Assembly: GCA_023411555.1 (NCBI GenBank)
Contig: JAEYOQ010000026.1
Coordinates: 62,001-126,000, forward strand
Length of the DNA: 64,000 bases
From: Bacillota bacterium
GTDB lineage: Bacteria > Bacillota > Clostridia > Lachnospirales > Lachnospiraceae
Direction of reading: 5' to 3'
Position 1 is the stretch's first letter. Every line of letters begins with the position of its first letter. The notes beneath the pieces were generated by a model. That model saw only the letters and a list, made by a program, of their open reading frames with translations, had not been told where the DNA came from and ran no database searches. Below are positions 1 to 8,851 of this stretch, piece by piece. Made by a program: the position numbers and the translations under genes.

Positions 1-285
1 AATTTTTAGACGATTCCTTATTATTTTTTCGTTTGCCATGAGTTCCTGAAGCTTTGCATCGTTATAAAGTGAAACCTTATAGGGATCAAACCCATCAAAA
101 GCCTCTCTGAATGCTTCTCTCTTATTAAGTACGGTTATCCATGCGAGTCCCGCCTGCATCCCCTCTAGAATGAGCATTTCAAACAGCTTGACATCATCAT
201 GTACAGGACGTCCCCATTCGTTATCATGATAGTCAATGTATATTGGGGTATTGCCTGCCCAAGCGCATCTTATTTTTTCATTCAT
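1..285 (-). CDS. tag: DNA-3-methyladenine glycosylase I, N-terminal part (cut by window edge)
   Basis: Base-excision repair glycosylase that removes 3-methyladenine from alkylated DNA. Only the first 95 residues are inside the window; the frame runs off the left edge. The protein starts MNEKIRCAWAG and continues with YHDNEWGRPVHDD, then FEMLILEGMQAGLAW, which is the characteristic Tag N-terminus (zinc-binding Cys near the start, and the aromatic and acidic residues of the base pocket). A GGAGG ribosome site lies about 9 bases upstream of the ATG. It is transcribed leftwards out of the window, and the next gene to the right is separated by about 200 bp, so it probably has its own promoter. Identification is by family resemblance and is fairly secure despite truncation. 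Confidence 0.88.
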   Translation of the reverse strand, partial: MNEKIRCAWAGNTPIYIDYHDNEWGRPVHDDVKLFEMLILEGMQAGLAWITVLNKREAFREAFDGFDPYKVSLYNDAKLQELMANEKIIRNRLKI

Positions 286-487
286 GAAGCTTGTCCTCCG
301 ATCGACATCTATAAGTATCTCTCTACTTGGATCAAGAGAGTATAAATTTTCCTAATCATATCACAATAAACCTGACTACACAATGTCATATTATACTAGC
401 TTCTGTTCGCAAAATATTTAGATTACTTAATGCACCACGATCTATGTTTCAAGATATCTTCCTAAGCTCTGATTGACTTTTCTCAGG

Positions 488-1207
488 CTAGAAGAAATGA
501 TCTCCCTTTTTATTATTGTTGGCATGCTTATGTGATAATACAGGTTTTCTAGGAAGGGGATCTAATTGACTTTGTAACGCTTTTAACTCCTCGATCCATT
601 CATCTCTATGATCCTCTTTATTATATATTATCATTTCATTGCCAAATACTATTCGCGTTTTCTCCGTCATAGACGGTTGCTCCAGAAACACAGGTAGTAT
701 TGGCTTTTCGGTTAAGTATGACAAGGAAAATATTCCTTTCGATATTCGATCAACACTGTTGCAATTAATATCCGATATAGTCCCTTGAGGAAAAATAAGT
801 ACATGCTTCGGTGATGCTACATTCTTTAGATATCTTGATAAATCAATTAAGACCTTTGTCATATCTCCAGGTGACTTTCTATCCACACCAATTAAATCGT
901 AATACTTAGAGACGAATGCCATCAGCCTTTCGTTTTCTACCCATTCTTTTTTTGAGAGAATTCTTATGTTATTGTGTAATAACCCTAATATGATTGCGTC
1001 AAAATCACTTACATGGTTCGAAGCGATAATGTAATCCTTTTTATCTAAATCAGGCATATTATATATTTTCACATTAAATAATTGATATATCCCCTTTTTC
1101 AATTCTCCCTTATTAGTAACATCTACTCCCATATCTACAAGCTTTTGTAGAATTACATTCAAATATTCCGGTGCTTCCTCTCCGCTGAAGCTCAAAGTAT
1201 TATTCAT
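488..1207 (-). CDS. PlsC-like 1-acyl-glycerol-3-phosphate acyltransferase family protein
   Basis: Probable membrane-associated acyltransferase of the LPLAT/PlsC superfamily, 239 residues. The catalytic H-x4-D motif is visible as NHVSDFD (H65, D70). The second substrate-binding block is FPQGTIS around residues 139-145, where the usual FPEG glutamate is replaced by glutamine. A strong GGGAGG site lies just upstream of the ATG. The N-terminus has no obvious transmembrane helix, so membrane association would be peripheral or through a hydrophobic patch. It stands alone between tag and efp. It could act on lysophosphatidate or on another acyl acceptor; the E-to-Q change makes the exact substrate uncertain. 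Confidence 0.72.
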   Translation of the reverse strand: MNNTLSFSGEEAPEYLNVILQKLVDMGVDVTNKGELKKGIYQLFNVKIYNMPDLDKKDYIIASNHVSDFDAIILGLLHNNIRILSKKEWVENERLMAFVSKYYDLIGVDRKSPGDMTKVLIDLSRYLKNVASPKHVLIFPQGTISDINCNSVDRISKGIFSLSYLTEKPILPVFLEQPSMTEKTRIVFGNEMIIYNKEDHRDEWIEELKALQSQLDPLPRKPVLSHKHANNNKKGDHFF

Positions 1208-1274
1208 TAATTAAATCCTCCCAGCCTTTCATATAGCATACATTAATAAGTCAGTCATATTGAAGATATCACAT

Positions 1275-1310
1275 ACGTTATCTCTTACGTTATCTCTTAC
1301 GTTATCTTTT
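1275..1310. repeat. Three tandem 12-bp repeats
   Basis: The unit ACGTTATCTCTT occurs three times head to tail; the last copy differs by one base (ACGTTATCTTTT). It lies upstream of the acyltransferase gene and downstream of the efp terminator. It could be a regulator site or simple slippage; no function is assigned. Confidence 0.7.
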
Positions 1311-1320
1311 ATTATAAAGC

Positions 1321-1366
1321 AAAAAAAAACGCAATCCAAGGAAAATTTAATTTCCCGAGATTGCGC
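1321..1366 (-). terminator. Intrinsic terminator of efp
   Basis: On the minus strand, 20 bases after the efp stop codon, a stem with arms CGCAATC and GATTGCG, extended inside by GGGAAA/TTTTCC, is followed by nine T residues. This is a textbook rho-independent terminator ending the aroQ-pepP-efp transcript. Confidence 0.9.
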
Positions 1367-1386
1367 CAAAAAAATTCTTATAATAA

Positions 1387-1944
1387 TTAAACTCTCTTCA
1401 TATATTCGCCAGATCTAGTATCAATCTGAATCTTGTCACCCTGTTCAACGAATAAAGGTACATAAACGGTTGCACCTGTCTCAACAACTGCAGGCTTAGT
1501 AGCACCCTGTGCTGTATCACCCTTGAAGCCTGGCTCAGTGTCAGTAATAACAAGCTCTACAAATAACGGAGGCTCGATAGCAAATACCTGTCCAGCATGG
1601 GAAAGCATCTTAACCATCTCATTTTCCTTAACGAACTTAAGGGAATCACCAATAGCATCCTCATTCATACCAATCTGATCAAATGTCTCAACATTCATAA
1701 AGTGGTATAATTCACCATCAGAGTACAGATACTGCATATCGCTTCTTTCAATATGTGCCTGAGGAAATTTCTCGGTAGGTCGGAAAGTTTTTTCTGTAAC
1801 ACCACCGTTTTTGATATTCCTTAATTTAGTTCTTACAAAGGCTGCTCCCTTACCTGGCTTTACATGTTGAAACTCTATAATCTGATATACGTTATTGTCC
1901 ATTTCTATCGTCAGACCGTTTCTGAAATCGCCTGCTGAAATCAT
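1387..1944 (-). CDS. efp: Translation elongation factor P
   Basis: Ribosome-bound factor that relieves stalling at polyproline stretches. 185 residues, the normal EF-P length: N-terminal KOW-like domain, then two OB-fold domains. The loop that carries the post-translational modification is VKPGKGAAF with lysine 32 at its tip, as in Bacillus. The open frame can be extended by two codons to a TTG, but the AAGGAGG ribosome site sits 4 bases from that TTG and 10 bases from the ATG giving MISAGDFRNG, so the ATG is preferred. It is the last gene of an aroQ-pepP-efp string, an order also known in Bacillus, and is followed by a strong terminator. Confidence 0.97.
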   Translation of the reverse strand: MISAGDFRNGLTIEMDNNVYQIIEFQHVKPGKGAAFVRTKLRNIKNGGVTEKTFRPTEKFPQAHIERSDMQYLYSDGELYHFMNVETFDQIGMNEDAIGDSLKFVKENEMVKMLSHAGQVFAIEPPLFVELVITDTEPGFKGDTAQGATKPAVVETGATVYVPLFVEQGDKIQIDTRSGEYMKRV

Positions 1945-2081
1945 ATACAAAATTCCTCCTTAAAATTGACTACTCTTAAGTCTATAATAACCTAGACTAT
2001 TTTGCAACATATTTTTTATGTCAAGTAACAAAATAATGCGTTTTTAGATACTGAAAAGATAGATATCCTTCCTTGATTTTT

Positions 2082-3149
2082 CTACAGCTCTATTAAATTC
2101 TTATTGGAGAAGGTAAAGTTCTCATGACCATCCTCGGTAACCACAACCAAGTCCTCAATTCTTACGCCGCCAAAGCCCTTAATATATATGCCAGGCTCTA
2201 CCGTCTCAGTCATTCCCGCTTCGATTGTATCCTCTTCCAGCATGGATAATCTCGGGTTCTCATGGATATGAAGTCCTACACTATGGCCAAGTCCATGTCC
2301 GAAGCAGCCTTCATAGCCTGCCTTGTAGATAATATCGCGAGCAACCTTATCCACTTCCTTGCCCTTAACGCCGGCCCTGATGAAATCAAGCGCAGCCAGC
2401 TGTGCCTTAAGAACCGTCTCATATACCTCTTTTTGCTTATCGGATGCTTTTCCAATTACAATGGTTCTGGTCATATCAGAGCAATAGCCCTCATATACGC
2501 ATCCAAAATCCATGGTCAGGAAGTCACCTACTTCAACCTTCTTGGAGCTAGGAACCGCGTGAGGCATGGAGGAGTTAACACCGGATGCAACAATAGCAGG
2601 GAAGCTGCAACCCTGAGCGCCTTTCACCTTTAGTAAATACTCAATTCGTGCCGCAATTTCCAGCTCTGTCATACCTGGTTTAATAAATCCAAGTATCTCC
2701 GTGAATACCTGATCACCAATTGCCTCAGCCTGCTTGATAAACTCCAGTTCCCTCGGTGTTTTAATCCGTCTCATTGTGGTTATTTCATTGCCAAGAGGTA
2801 CCAATTCCTGCACCTGTAGCTTATCCTTTAATTTGTTATAGGTCGCAAACAGCATATCCTCTGCTTCAAAGCCTAAGCGCTGAATGCCATCCATCTTCAG
2901 AAGGTCATTTAGAGTTTCCTCATAGCCACCATTACCGATGGTAATGACTTCATAGTCCTCTGCTTCCAATTCTGCCTGAATCGTATAACGAAAATCTGTT
3001 ACTACCGCATGCCTTTTTTCAGAGATATACACATAACCTGTCTCACCGGCAAAGCCACTAATGTAACGCATGTTGTTACCATTGGATATCAATACCGCTC
3101 CAATGGAAAGCTTCTCTAATACTTCCTGTACTCTCTTATAATTGTCCAT
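2082..3149 (-). CDS. Xaa-Pro aminopeptidase family M24 peptidase
   Basis: Cytosolic metallopeptidase expected to cleave N-terminal residues that precede proline. 355 residues: creatinase-like N-terminal domain (about 1-125) and a pita-bread M24 catalytic domain. The five metal ligands are visible as D214, D225, H289 (in GHGLGHSVG), E318 (in EPGIY) and E332 (in RIED), with the supporting histidine H197 in MPHAVP. This matches Bacillus YqhT/PapA-type proteins. It sits between aroQ and efp on the same strand with about 70-140 bp gaps. The full catalytic set suggests an active enzyme; the exact peptide preference cannot be read from sequence. Confidence 0.93.
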   Translation of the reverse strand: MDNYKRVQEVLEKLSIGAVLISNGNNMRYISGFAGETGYVYISEKRHAVVTDFRYTIQAELEAEDYEVITIGNGGYEETLNDLLKMDGIQRLGFEAEDMLFATYNKLKDKLQVQELVPLGNEITTMRRIKTPRELEFIKQAEAIGDQVFTEILGFIKPGMTELEIAARIEYLLKVKGAQGCSFPAIVASGVNSSMPHAVPSSKKVEVGDFLTMDFGCVYEGYCSDMTRTIVIGKASDKQKEVYETVLKAQLAALDFIRAGVKGKEVDKVARDIIYKAGYEGCFGHGLGHSVGLHIHENPRLSMLEEDTIEAGMTETVEPGIYIKGFGGVRIEDLVVVTEDGHENFTFSNKNLIEL

Positions 3150-3221
3150 ATTTTCTACCTGTCTTCCTTTTTTTATTTATTGTTATCGATAGGATAGGCG
3201 AAACAATCCTACATGTAGCTT

Positions 3222-3665
3222 CTACTTATACTTAGCAGACAATTCTATAATCGCATCGATTGCTAACAGATAGCCCTGTAGACCTAAACCGGCAATCTGT
3301 CCGGTACAAACCGGGGCAGTAACTGAGGTATGGCGAAACTCTTCCCGCTGATGGATATTTGAGATATGTACCTCAATTTTAGGAATGTCCAACGAGGAAA
3401 GCGCATCACGGATCGCATAGCTGTAGTGGGTATAAGCACCCGGATTGATTACAATACCATCCACCTGGTCATAATAAGCCTTCTGAAGACGGTCTATAAG
3501 CTCTCCCTCACAGTTGCTTTGGTAGGTCTCAAGGTCAATATTCTTCTCATTGGCTTTCTTATCTAAAAGCTTCATAAGATAATTATAATCCTCTGTTCCA
3601 TAGATGCCCTTTTCCCGGATACCTAAGAAATTCAAATTAGGTCCGTTAATCACCAAAATCCTCAT
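3222..3665 (-). CDS. aroQ: Type II 3-dehydroquinate dehydratase
   Basis: Third step of the shikimate pathway: dehydration of 3-dehydroquinate to 3-dehydroshikimate by the dodecameric type II enzyme. 147 residues, normal length. Motifs in order: INGPNLNFLG at the N-terminus, the catalytic tyrosine in IYGTEDY on the flexible lid, QSNCEGELID, the substrate-binding stretch NPGAYTHYSYAIRDA, and EVHISNIHQREEFRHTSV with the catalytic histidine and the arginine that binds the carboxylate. GGAGG lies upstream of the ATG. It follows aroK on the same strand at 124 bp, so two consecutive-pathway functions are co-located. Confidence 0.96.
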   Translation of the reverse strand: MRILVINGPNLNFLGIREKGIYGTEDYNYLMKLLDKKANEKNIDLETYQSNCEGELIDRLQKAYYDQVDGIVINPGAYTHYSYAIRDALSSLDIPKIEVHISNIHQREEFRHTSVTAPVCTGQIAGLGLQGYLLAIDAIIELSAKYK

Positions 3666-3789
3666 ACCTTACCTCCATCACTATTCCTATCCATTCTGTA
3701 ACAACCGTCTATTACAGATTACCTGTGCAATCCTGATTCAATTTGCCCTCGTATCCTCTATTGATCTGGTAGCAATATCAGTAGATTAA

Positions 3790-4311
3790 CTACATATATG
3801 CTTCCATAATCATCGTAGCAATCTCATCAATCGATTTATGATCGGTTACTATTATTTTATGGGCAACCCTCTCATAAATCGGAGCACGATATGCCAGCAT
3901 TCTCTCGATTCTCTTTCCCATATCCTCTCCCTGTAGCAAGGGTCTGGTTTTATCACCGGAAAGACGCCTTAGGGTTGTCTCCTTTGAGGCTTTCAGATAT
4001 ACCACAAAGCCCATCTCCTTAAGAAGCTTGCCATTCTGGTCTCTAAGGGGTAAGCCGCCTCCGGTCGCTAATACCGTATGGTTAAGCTCAGATAATAATT
4101 CCTTCAACAGGCCGGTCTCTTTATCACGAAAATATTCTTCTCCATGAACAGCAAAGATATGATTGATGGTATCGCACTCTTTCTGCTCAATGATCCGATC
4201 CGTATCCCGGAAACGATAGGATAATTTCTGTGCCAGTCGTTCTCCAACACTGGTTTTACCACAGCCCATATAACCAATTAAGATTATGTTATGCTTCATG
4301 TTACTTTTCAT
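3790..4311 (-). CDS. aroK: Shikimate kinase
   Basis: Phosphorylates shikimate with ATP. 173 residues. The P-loop is GYMGCGKTSVG near the N-terminus; the shikimate-binding aspartate is in RDTDRIIE; the GGGLPLRD stretch corresponds to the conserved substrate-binding glycine triplet; DKTRPLL carries the lid arginine. The first ATG has an AGAGG site about 6 bases upstream and is used, although a second ATG five codons later is possible. It lies between yqeG and aroQ, in one minus-strand series of chorismate genes and housekeeping partners. Confidence 0.95.
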   Translation of the reverse strand: MKSNMKHNIILIGYMGCGKTSVGERLAQKLSYRFRDTDRIIEQKECDTINHIFAVHGEEYFRDKETGLLKELLSELNHTVLATGGGLPLRDQNGKLLKEMGFVVYLKASKETTLRRLSGDKTRPLLQGEDMGKRIERMLAYRAPIYERVAHKIIVTDHKSIDEIATMIMEAYM

Positions 4312-4419
4312 TCAAAGCCTCTTTATGAATATATTTTAAGAAAGGTTATCCACAGTAAGCCAATGGAAGGACTGTTTTATACACATTCCTCATATTAGCT
4401 CTGGTGTACAACCTTACGA

Positions 4420-4938
4420 TTAATCCTGTTGTATCTTCCCTTTCGCCAGATCCTTACGATAGAAATACAATACTATACGTTCTAACTTCCGCTTAAAAAT
4501 GATCTGTATCTCTTCCTTCGGATGAATGGGCTTAACAAGATAGGTCATCATGCCGACACGATTAGCACCATATACATCGGTAAAGAGCTGGTCGCCTACA
4601 AATATTGTATTATCAATCCGTGTACCCATAATCTTTGTTGCACGAATATAATTCTTAGTAGAAGGCTTATTCGCTTTGTAAATGTAATTCGTTCCTATTC
4701 TTTCATTAAAGCGGCGCACTCTCTCATCACTATTATTGGAGATGAGGCAGGTCTTAAAACCAATCCGCTTCAGCCTTGCAAATAACTCTATTGCCCGCTC
4801 ACTGGCATCTGCACCATGCTCCACTAAGGTATTATCAATATCAAACAATATACCGCGGTAACCTTCCTGATACAGTTTTTCATAATTGATATCATAGGAT
4901 GATGGAGCTAATCTCTTGGGATAAAATCTACGAAGCAT
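4420..4938 (-). CDS. yqeG: YqeG-family HAD IIIA-type phosphatase
   Basis: Haloacid dehalogenase superfamily phosphatase of the YqeG/Gep4-related type, 172 residues. HAD motif I is FDIDNTLV with nucleophile D33 and acid/base D35; motif II is ISNNS; motif III lysine is in KANKPS; motif IV is FVGDQLFTD. The family is related to mitochondrial phosphatidylglycerophosphatase, so a phosphatidylglycerophosphate phosphatase role is plausible but not proven here. GGAGG stands 5 bases from the ATG. In Bacillus yqeG also lies near a shikimate gene, as here. Confidence 0.9.
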   Translation of the reverse strand: MLRRFYPKRLAPSSYDINYEKLYQEGYRGILFDIDNTLVEHGADASERAIELFARLKRIGFKTCLISNNSDERVRRFNERIGTNYIYKANKPSTKNYIRATKIMGTRIDNTIFVGDQLFTDVYGANRVGMMTYLVKPIHPKEEIQIIFKRKLERIVLYFYRKDLAKGKIQQD

Positions 4939-5062
4939 AGAACCTCCTATTTCTGCTCATTATACTATATTCTGTTCTGTTTTTCACATCCTAATCCATG
5001 AAATCATTATAACAAGGGAAAGATTATAGCACAAGTGAAAAACATCTGGTTGGAAAAAATTA

Positions 5063-6463
5063 TCATACCCTTTCCTGGTTATTCATTGAAAATCCACCCT
5101 TTGTAACATCGGTAATATCCAGGATATTGTCTTTGCTTTCAATATGACTTAGCTTCTTAACGACCCCATAAGGCTCTTTTAATGAAAGCTGATCTCCTCT
5201 TCCTGATATAATCCATAAGATTTTATAGCCTCTGGGTTTTACCTTTAGCATGGCTTCCCCTTTTCCATCTGTGAAATACACCAATAAATTATACTTCTTT
5301 TGATTGGCATACTCAAAAACCGGATTAAATCTTGTACCACCTTTTTTCTGAATTCTATCCTTAACATCTCTTGCTGTTTGAACCTGATAGACCCGCCTGA
5401 TTTCATCATCACACTCGATCATTGTAATCTCATGCCTATAGTTCTTAACGATGCTAAGTACCTCCTTAATTGCCTGTCGGAACTCCTCTTCACTCATACT
5501 AGCACTGATATCAATAGCAATTGCAATCTTAGCCTTATGACTTCTCAGTTGCCCTCTTAGATCGACCCGTTCCGGTTGACGTCTGCTACGCCTGGTTATG
5601 GTCTTTTTCTTATCCCCTTCTACGGTTCCCATAAGCCGGCTCAGATACAGATTCCAGGGTACCTCACCCTTGTCATCTCTAAGTGCCTCTAGTAAACCAT
5701 CTATGTAAGTTGGAAGCTCACCTTCTCGAGAATTGCCCATCATCTTTTCCGTGAATTCGCGCAGTGTCTTATCCTCAATGTCATCGGTCTCTTCCCATAA
5801 ATCATGGGTTTGTTCTGCATTATACTCCTCTTTGATGAAATCATTGTCACCACTGTCATCCTCTAGTTCCTTCTTCTCATCCTCCTGTAAATCCAGTACT
5901 GTCTGAAGCTTCTCAACATAGTACTCGAAGGCTTGATAAGGCAAAAGTTGAACGTTGTAATGTAGATTGACCCATTCCAAGGTGGTAGCATAGGGCGGCA
6001 GATGGCTTAGGTATTTATTCACAACAATATCCATAGCCATATTAATGGCTAATCTACTATAGCTTCCCTTAAGCCCCCTTGCCCGAATGAGGTGCATGGA
6101 TAATACATGAAGTATCTCATGCTTAATGGTGCTTTCCATCTGCTGCAGGCTTAGCTTTAAGAAAAGGATTGGATTGAAATAGATTACATACCTAGCTTTT
6201 CGAAAATTCACAGCCGTCGGACTGCTGATATCGAATCTAATCTCTCTGGACATCTGAATCATAAAATATCCGTAGAAATTATCCTTATCCTCCAAGAGAC
6301 TTAGGTTCACTTTATCTACAACCTTATCAAAGGCCTTTTGAAATTCATCAGGTATTACTAACTCTGCTTTTATCTCATGTTGATTTTCAGCCAGATATTC
6401 CTTCATAATCCTTTTTGCCATATCATGTAACTCTTTTGCTCGACTATCAAAATATGCTTCCAT
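5063..6463 (-). CDS. Metallopeptidase-like protein with C-terminal VWA-like domain (DUF2201/COG3864 type)
   Basis: 466 residues. The N-terminal half carries a zinc-peptidase signature HEILH (115-119) on a predicted helix. The middle (about 190-240) is very acidic and probably flexible. The C-terminal part is a von Willebrand A-like fold with a MIDAS-type metal site: DISAS (D318, S320, S322), threonine 377 in GGTRF and D399 in FTDGKG. This layout matches the DUF2201 'predicted metal-dependent peptidase' family, usually found beside a MoxR-type AAA ATPase, as it is here (127 bp downstream of it). By analogy with MoxR/VWA chaperone pairs the two probably work together to remodel or mature a target. 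Protease activity is inferred only from HExxH. A GGAG site precedes the ATG. Confidence 0.82.
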   Translation of the reverse strand: MEAYFDSRAKELHDMAKRIMKEYLAENQHEIKAELVIPDEFQKAFDKVVDKVNLSLLEDKDNFYGYFMIQMSREIRFDISSPTAVNFRKARYVIYFNPILFLKLSLQQMESTIKHEILHVLSMHLIRARGLKGSYSRLAINMAMDIVVNKYLSHLPPYATTLEWVNLHYNVQLLPYQAFEYYVEKLQTVLDLQEDEKKELEDDSGDNDFIKEEYNAEQTHDLWEETDDIEDKTLREFTEKMMGNSREGELPTYIDGLLEALRDDKGEVPWNLYLSRLMGTVEGDKKKTITRRSRRQPERVDLRGQLRSHKAKIAIAIDISASMSEEEFRQAIKEVLSIVKNYRHEITMIECDDEIRRVYQVQTARDVKDRIQKKGGTRFNPVFEYANQKKYNLLVYFTDGKGEAMLKVKPRGYKILWIISGRGDQLSLKEPYGVVKKLSHIESKDNILDITDVTKGGFSMNNQERV

Positions 6464-6590
6464 CTACCAATCTCCATATCCTAAAGAACAACCTATTATT
6501 AAAATCATCCTACTCGAAAAGGGGGCCATTACTCCGGGTAATAATGTTTGTCGCTCTTTCAAGGATTTATATGTATAACCCTAGTATCGT

Positions 6591-7712
6591 TTATGAATGT
6601 ACCGCTTCAAAATATAACTCTACAAAGGTTTCCTTCTCAATCGCATGTTTATAAACCTCCGAATAACTTCTCCGAATATCCTTCATAATACCAACCCTTA
6701 GATCAACCGGATATAGCCTTAATAATTCTATCAGACGGTCTATGCTACTATCAACGACTTCCTGATTGCTTTTCACATATGCCTCCAGGCTTTTCAGAAT
6801 ATTCTTAGCGGATAGATAAAGTCGTGTATGGGTTTCTTCCTGTATTCTAGATACAATCTCTTCCAACAATGTTCCTTCACCGAATACATCTTCAAAGGAT
6901 ATGAGAGGGCTGTGATCTGCCTCTACAAAGCTTATAAATTCCTCGGCAATTAGTTTTCCTACATTTCCCCTCACCACATTAAGAAATACAGCTCTGGGTA
7001 TAGACGTCTTTTGCTCCTGATACAGCTTATAGGCTTTTGATATTCTCTCATAGCTTCTGGGTGTTGCCCTTATACCATCCTCATTTATTTTATGCAGATA
7101 TTCCGGGAATGTCATGATAAACTCGATCACCTTGGGTTCCAGTCCTACTTCGCTGGCCCAATCAACCCACCCGTGGTAATCCGGTTCCATATATAGCCAC
7201 ACAAACCTGTTTTCTTGGGCAGCATCCATATCAACCACCTGATAATCAAAATCTGAGCCATATTTACCGGAAGGATTCATGGCAGCAAGAAGCTTAACCT
7301 CCTTATGTAGCTTATATCCGTTAATCTCCCGGTTTAATATCAGGTTCATCAGCTCTTGCTGTACCGTATGCTCACAACGATTGATCTCATCAATAAATAG
7401 AAGGACCGTGTTGCCCTTTGAGATTTCATCATCAATTTCCCTCAACTTATTATGTACTGCATATACGGTGGTCTTCCGCTCTACTCTCTCACCACTCTCA
7501 TTCACCTGAGCGTATACTTCAATCGTAGGAAGACCACCTATTTCTCCCTCTTTGAGTAAATTCCCGTCAATCACAATTAAGCTCCAATGATTTTGCTTTG
7601 CAAGCTCATTGGCCAAGGCAGTCTTTCCTATCCCGCTTTCACCGACTAATAAGGGGACTTCTCCGGTTGCTATCACCAGTTCAGCACTTTTTAAGGTATC
7701 TATATAGTTCAT
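6591..7712 (-). CDS. MoxR-type AAA+ ATPase
   Basis: 373-residue cytosolic AAA ATPase. Walker A is GESGIGKT (24-31), Walker B is LLFIDE (104-109), and sensor 1 is AMNP (144-147); an ENRF segment near residue 167 fits the arginine-finger region of this clade. The C-terminal third is helical and lid-like. It lies directly downstream of the repeat protein (44 bp) and upstream of the metallopeptidase/VWA-like gene, the standard arrangement for MoxR ATPases whose VWA partner recognises the substrate. GGAG is 7 bases before the ATG. The substrate is unknown; the repeat protein is the obvious candidate adaptor or target. Confidence 0.88.
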   Translation of the reverse strand: MNYIDTLKSAELVIATGEVPLLVGESGIGKTALANELAKQNHWSLIVIDGNLLKEGEIGGLPTIEVYAQVNESGERVERKTTVYAVHNKLREIDDEISKGNTVLLFIDEINRCEHTVQQELMNLILNREINGYKLHKEVKLLAAMNPSGKYGSDFDYQVVDMDAAQENRFVWLYMEPDYHGWVDWASEVGLEPKVIEFIMTFPEYLHKINEDGIRATPRSYERISKAYKLYQEQKTSIPRAVFLNVVRGNVGKLIAEEFISFVEADHSPLISFEDVFGEGTLLEEIVSRIQEETHTRLYLSAKNILKSLEAYVKSNQEVVDSSIDRLIELLRLYPVDLRVGIMKDIRRSYSEVYKHAIEKETFVELYFEAVHS

Positions 7713-7756
7713 TCTTTATCTCCACTCCTCTTCCGTTATGACACCCTTGCCTATCA

Positions 7757-8551
7757 TTACTTCAACTTCTCATCTACTGCAATTTTTTTTGCCTTCTTAC
7801 TTCCGTATTCATAGATTAACTCTATCTTATCCATGGGCCTTATATCAAAAGGATCTGTGGTATCGTAATTGATAAAATCTCTGATGTATTGTTCCTCTAC
7901 GCCTTCCTTCGATAATACATCCTTTAAAACTGTTATCAAGTCCTCTCTGGTAATCTCCCTCTTAACATATTTTATTACCAGAAAGTTCAACTTCAAATAC
8001 TCTAATATTTGATTTTTGTCCAGGTCATCAATAAAGGTAACTGCTTCTTCATTATTCCTTACCGCCAGCTGCTTAGCCTTATGGGTTGGTATGCGAATAA
8101 ATCTTATTGCATCATAGCTTGCATTTACTGCCTCTTCCTGGACACTTCCGTAGGGCTCCTTGATAAACTTGATGGCATCCCAATTCTTTTCAACCGCAAG
8201 CAATTGTAATTCTTCACTGGGGTTATCGATAAATTTAATTGCCCATCCCGTTTGATCAAGAGCTGCGCGAATTACTTGATCCGTAGGCTTCCTTATATAC
8301 TCCAGATTAATCCATCCACCCTTGATTGCCTTAAGCATCATATCTTCTGTCGGGTCATGAATAAATTTAATCGCATGTGGATTGTTATCCAATGCGATCT
8401 CTTGCATCTGTCTGGTTGGATTTTCGATGGCTTCCAGCAGAAGTCCGTTTTTACGAACAGCCGTCAGCTTCATCTCATCAGTAGGATTTTCGATGGATTG
8501 AATTACATGTGGATTTTTATTTATCATTTCAATTAGGTTATCATTTTCCAT
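7757..8551 (-). CDS. Protein of about nine 22-residue repeats, first gene of the AAA/metallopeptidase operon
   Basis: 264 residues, not assigned to a named family with confidence; it resembles DUF4116-like repeat proteins. From about residue 7 to 200 it is built of consecutive 22-residue units with the pattern xxxAVxxNxxAIKFIxNPTEEM, for example AIKFIHDPTEDM and AIKFIDNPSEEL. The period is strict, with no insertions across eight or nine units, so an alpha-solenoid binding scaffold is likely. The last ~60 residues leave the pattern and are acidic with KKAKK near the end. No signal peptide or membrane segment. It has its own sigma-A promoter and is followed by the AAA and metallopeptidase/VWA-like genes. 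Role inferred: adaptor or substrate receptor for that ATPase pair. Confidence 0.75.
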   Translation of the reverse strand: MENDNLIEMINKNPHVIQSIENPTDEMKLTAVRKNGLLLEAIENPTRQMQEIALDNNPHAIKFIHDPTEDMMLKAIKGGWINLEYIRKPTDQVIRAALDQTGWAIKFIDNPSEELQLLAVEKNWDAIKFIKEPYGSVQEEAVNASYDAIRFIRIPTHKAKQLAVRNNEEAVTFIDDLDKNQILEYLKLNFLVIKYVKREITREDLITVLKDVLSKEGVEEQYIRDFINYDTTDPFDIRPMDKIELIYEYGSKKAKKIAVDEKLK

Positions 8552-8597
8552 ATTGTTACTTTCCTTCTGAATATCTAATAAATGTACTAATTCCTTA

Positions 8598-8625
8598 ATT
8601 ATAGTTGGTATATGCTATATGTCAA
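8598..8625 (-). promoter_or_regulatory. Sigma-A promoter of the repeat-protein/AAA/metallopeptidase operon
   Basis: On the minus strand TTGACA (8620-8625) and TATAAT (8598-8603) are separated by 16 bp, about 45 bp upstream of the repeat-protein start codon. Both boxes match consensus perfectly, so the operon is probably well expressed unless repressed. Confidence 0.85.
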
Positions 8626-8690
8626 TCGAAACAGAATGATTATACCAATAATTTGGCTGGTTAAATAAGGCATAGCACCTTCGGTAAGCC

Positions 8691-8731
8691 TAAAATAAAA
8701 CCCACATACTATACCTAAATAGTACATGGGT
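8691..8731 (-). terminator. Intrinsic terminator downstream of mscL
   Basis: A 13-bp stem on the minus strand (ACCCATGTACTAT pairing with ATAGTATGTGGGT through two G-U pairs), a 6-base loop and a T-rich tail. It lies about 120 bp beyond the mscL stop codon, in the 300-bp gap that otherwise holds only the promoter of the next operon. Confidence 0.8.
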
Positions 8732-8851
8732 CTATCTTCATTTTCAATGGAGCTATATAATTTGAGGATGCATTATCCTATTTATGTCATGCTTCGTCCC
8801 ACATAGGCAATATCAGAAAGAAATGTATCTGTCCTGATGACTGTCACGCCC

